From assembly GCA_048213135.1 (NCBI GenBank), contig AFZH01017782.1, forward strand, positions 1-20,927: a stretch of DNA of 20,927 nt. The letters are read 5' to 3'. A model generated the notes under the pieces. The model was not told the origin of the DNA and made no database searches. It worked only from the letters and a program-made list of their open reading frames with translations. How positions within the stretch are numbered: the first letter of the stretch is position 1; each line of letters begins with the position of its first letter. This DNA is from Reclinomonas americana ATCC 50394. Its lineage: Eukaryota; Jakobida; Jakobea; Jakobida. Below are positions 18,860 to 20,927 of the stretch, piece after piece. The translations under genes were made by a program, and so were the position numbers.

Positions 18860-19086
18860 TGGAGGTGAGGGTGAGATGCGTCCGTGCGCGATCGATCTCA
18901 ATCAAAGAAAAACTATCCGTTATGCGATTTCTCGAAAAATCGATGAAAAAGTGATCTTGGGATCTAAGGCTTGCATTGCCATTGCGCAGTGAGCTTCATT
19001 GGGAGGGATCGCATTAATTATGGATTTCGATTCCTCTAGGTGACGAGTGACCCAGGGGCGTGAGCGCAGTAAAAAAAAATAGTCGA
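18860..19086 (-). promoter_or_regulatory. Intergenic region: transporter 3' end and cyclase gene promoter
   Basis: These 227 bp separate the transporter stop (19087) from the cyclase start (18859), both on the minus strand. Just after the transporter stop the sense strand has a nine-T run (19070-19078), a possible 3'-end signal. Nearer the cyclase gene lies an A/T-rich stretch with an 18-bp dyad, CGATTT-CTCGAA-AAATCG, at 18925-18942, about 65 bp upstream of the ATG. The dyad is seen; a promoter or operator role is a guess. Confidence 0.4.
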
Positions 19087-20857
19087 TTATGACCGGCGCT
19101 CAGAGTTTGGTGCTGCTGCTGCAGCGGGTGCTGCTGCTGCGGGTGTTGAGGACGGGATGTCCACGACAGTCTCCTCCAACATGTGGTGGCGCGGATGTAC
19201 GGGCTTCACCAGGCTGTTGGAGACAAGCGCAATGGCGAGCACGCCAGCCATCGAGTACATGCTGCAAGGGATTCATGGTCAGCACTTGTGTTAATCACGA
19301 AACAAGCACCGCGTAAGGACGAAACGTGGTGTTGTAAAGAGCTGCAGCAAGCAACATGTGTGCATGGAGGTGAGTAGGGGATGAGAGAGCACGAGGGGAT
19401 TCTCCTGTTTGCCGCACCTGGAGTCGGGTCCAGTGTGCCCGGCGGAGCGATTTCCATCAGACGTGCAATGGTGACCGTCTTGGTGCGCCGCAAAGTCAGT
19501 GAAACAAGGATGGTTGCAGAACAACAACAACGACAGCATGTCAAACCTTGGCCTCTGTGAGTGCCTTGAGGTCGGCCAGTGGAGCACCGAAAGCCTGCTC
19601 AAAACGTGCCGGATCGACAGTGGCCGCCAGGTCACGAATGGCCTGGTGCACCGACGACTCGCGCAACTTGGTGATGGCCAGCGGGCCAAACACGCCGGCC
19701 GCACTCCATGCGGTCAGAAGACTGCAACGTGAATTCAAAGGTGAGTTTCGTGTGGAGACAGACGGGAGGGAAGTCTCCTTCGCACACACCGTCCGTGGAT
19801 GCCACCGACATATTTCGTGCCAAACATGTCGGCCAGGTACGCGGGGATGGTGCTGATGCTCGACGGGTGAAAGGGAGGAACTACAAAGCAATTCAACTCA
19901 AGGGCGAAAAAACTCACGCAAAACCGCCGCCATAGAACGTGAAAATGGCCATGGTGGAGCCGTAGAAGAGAAGCAGCGGGGCGATACCGGGGCTGGCGCT
20001 GACCCAGCTGGCGGCGAAGGGGATCGACAGGTACAACGGAATGCCGCCCTGCACCACACTATTAAGCACATCAAAAGGATACAAGCAAAGCATGGGGTCG
20101 ACGCACCGCAAAGAACACCATGTAGGTGTTCTTCCGGCCAATCACATCGCTGAGACTGGCCCACAGGAAGCGGCCGCCCATGTTGAACAGTGAAATCTGC
20201 GCATTACAGCAATGAGACATACGCTCAATATCCCTTACCTCTCCTCGCCCCGCACGCACCATGGTGACATAGGTGGCGGCAAACGAGGCGTCCACAATGG
20301 TGGGCAGGGCACCACCGAAAATGTCGCGCATCATGGTCGCCGCCACGCCGAGCACGCCAATGCCGGCAGTCACATTGCAGCACAGGTTGATCCACAGCAA
20401 GTAGAATTGCTTCGTCTTGATGGCCTGTGTGTGTCGCGCGCACAGGTGGGTATGGAGATGAAGGTGAGTGGAGAATGACAACGCACCTCGTCAATGTGCA
20501 CATTGCGGGTGGTGATCAGCGAGTGCTTGCCCGTGGTGGCACCGGCTGTCGGAGGGGTGTATCCAGCGGGCACCCAGGTCGGCGACGGAATGCGGTACGC
20601 AAAGGCCGCCAGTGTCATGATGGCCCAGTAGACAGCGCCAAGGGTGAGCATGGTGCTGGCGGCTCCCGTTGAGCCCGTGCCGACCAGATAGACACCTGCC
20701 GAGCATGCAAGTCAAAAGAAGAAGGAAGAACGCTAAAAATGGCGAGATGGGGGGGCCAATCGTAACCTTCTTGCAGACCGGGGAACTGCGACGAGGCCAG
20801 ATCGGCGTGCGTCGCCACCACCACTTCGCGCAGTTGATCGCCGATTTGAACAACACG
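19087..20857 (-). CDS. OFA-family MFS transporter (oxalate/formate antiporter-like), 3' part
   Basis: Ten exons are visible: 20857-20767, 20695-20487, 20424-20260, 20196-20107, 20048-19918, 19852-19790, 19721-19547, 19478-19418, 19341-19326, 19261-19087 (391 codons plus stop). The 5' part is beyond the window. Family signatures are strong: VGTGSTGAA, VTAGIGVLGVA, LFNMGGRFLWASLSD followed by IGRKNTY (the MFS loop motif), YGGGFATIPAYLADMFGTKY, and the C-terminal TVTIARLMEIAPPG and DPTPALYNTTMYSMAG. These are membrane carriers of the major facilitator superfamily with 12 helices; about the C-terminal six to seven helices are coded here. Known bacterial members exchange oxalate and formate, but many are uncharacterised monocarboxylate carriers, so the substrate is open. 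One exon is only 16 nt. The tail ends in a Pro/Ala-rich segment. Confidence 0.88.
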
Positions 20858-20927
20858 CTGTGCGATCAATGATAAGAAGGGAGGATGCAAGGGGAAGAGA
20901 TGGGGGAAGACCAAGGGGGAAGACCAA
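20858..20927 (-). other. Partial intron of the OFA transporter gene at the window edge
   Basis: The sense strand here is T/C-rich and ends in GATCGCACAG just before the exon at 20857. It carries a duplicated CTTGGTCTTCCCCC near the edge. The transporter's N-terminal exons must lie to the right of this point, as half of the membrane domain is missing. Confidence 0.7.

Noticed and set aside
18981-19034. tRNA-like A-box (TTGCGCAGTGAG) and B-box (TTCGATTCC) text
   Set aside because: The bases flanking the T-loop-like heptamer cannot form a T stem, and no acceptor or anticodon stem can be drawn.
1-20927. CRISPR arrays, insertion sequences, operons, Shine-Dalgarno sites
   Set aside because: The genes are intron-rich and eukaryotic; no spaced direct repeats, transposase motifs or terminal inverted repeats were seen.

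Overview
The window is nuclear DNA of a gene-dense, GC-rich eukaryotic microbe. Every recognisable gene is split by short spliceosomal introns. I place 39 introns by matching splice sites, reading phase and family conservation; 35 of them are 54 to 89 nt long. Intergenic gaps are about 60 to 230 bp where both neighbours are visible. The standard code fits. Gene content (cyclase hub, OFA transporter, PITH protein, TFIIIA) and the GTGAG/GTGCGT donors would suit a free-living protist such as an amoebozoan, but I cannot assign a species.

Layout. 1-320: AAG/GAA low-complexity DNA, probably an intron of a leftward gene whose first exon is 321-650 (unidentified, Ser/Ala/Thr/Arg-rich). 651-1036: divergent intergenic region. 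1037-2546 (+): C2H2 zinc-finger protein resembling transcription factor IIIA, 3 exons. 2608-4142 (+): PITH-domain protein (PITHD1 type), 4 exons, with one 597-nt pyrimidine intron. 4244-5498 (-): membrane-anchored short-chain dehydrogenase/reductase, 3 exons, converging on PITHD1. 5649-18859 (-): one very large gene of 24 exons coding for about 3327 aa. 19087-20857 (-): 3' ten exons of an OFA-family (oxalate/formate antiporter-like) MFS transporter; its 5' end lies beyond the window.

The large gene is the centre of interest. Its product carries, in order, a kinase fold lacking two catalytic residues, an LYGRE motif and P-loop NTPase, a long helical-repeat region, a GAF domain, a class III adenylyl cyclase with complete catalytic residues, and a 700-residue disordered tail. 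The front two thirds match the kinase-NTPase-GAF sensor architecture known from bacteria and fungi, where a histidine kinase usually forms the output. Here the output is a cyclase, so the protein should turn ligand or nucleotide sensing into cAMP. All 23 introns keep the frame.

The five main genes do not form an obvious pathway; they look like ordinary neighbours in a compact genome. Other points of interest are a 16-nt microexon in the transporter, a recurrent GTTGCG 5' splice site, and three oversized introns made of purine/pyrimidine-asymmetric DNA, one of which stays open in frame for its whole length.
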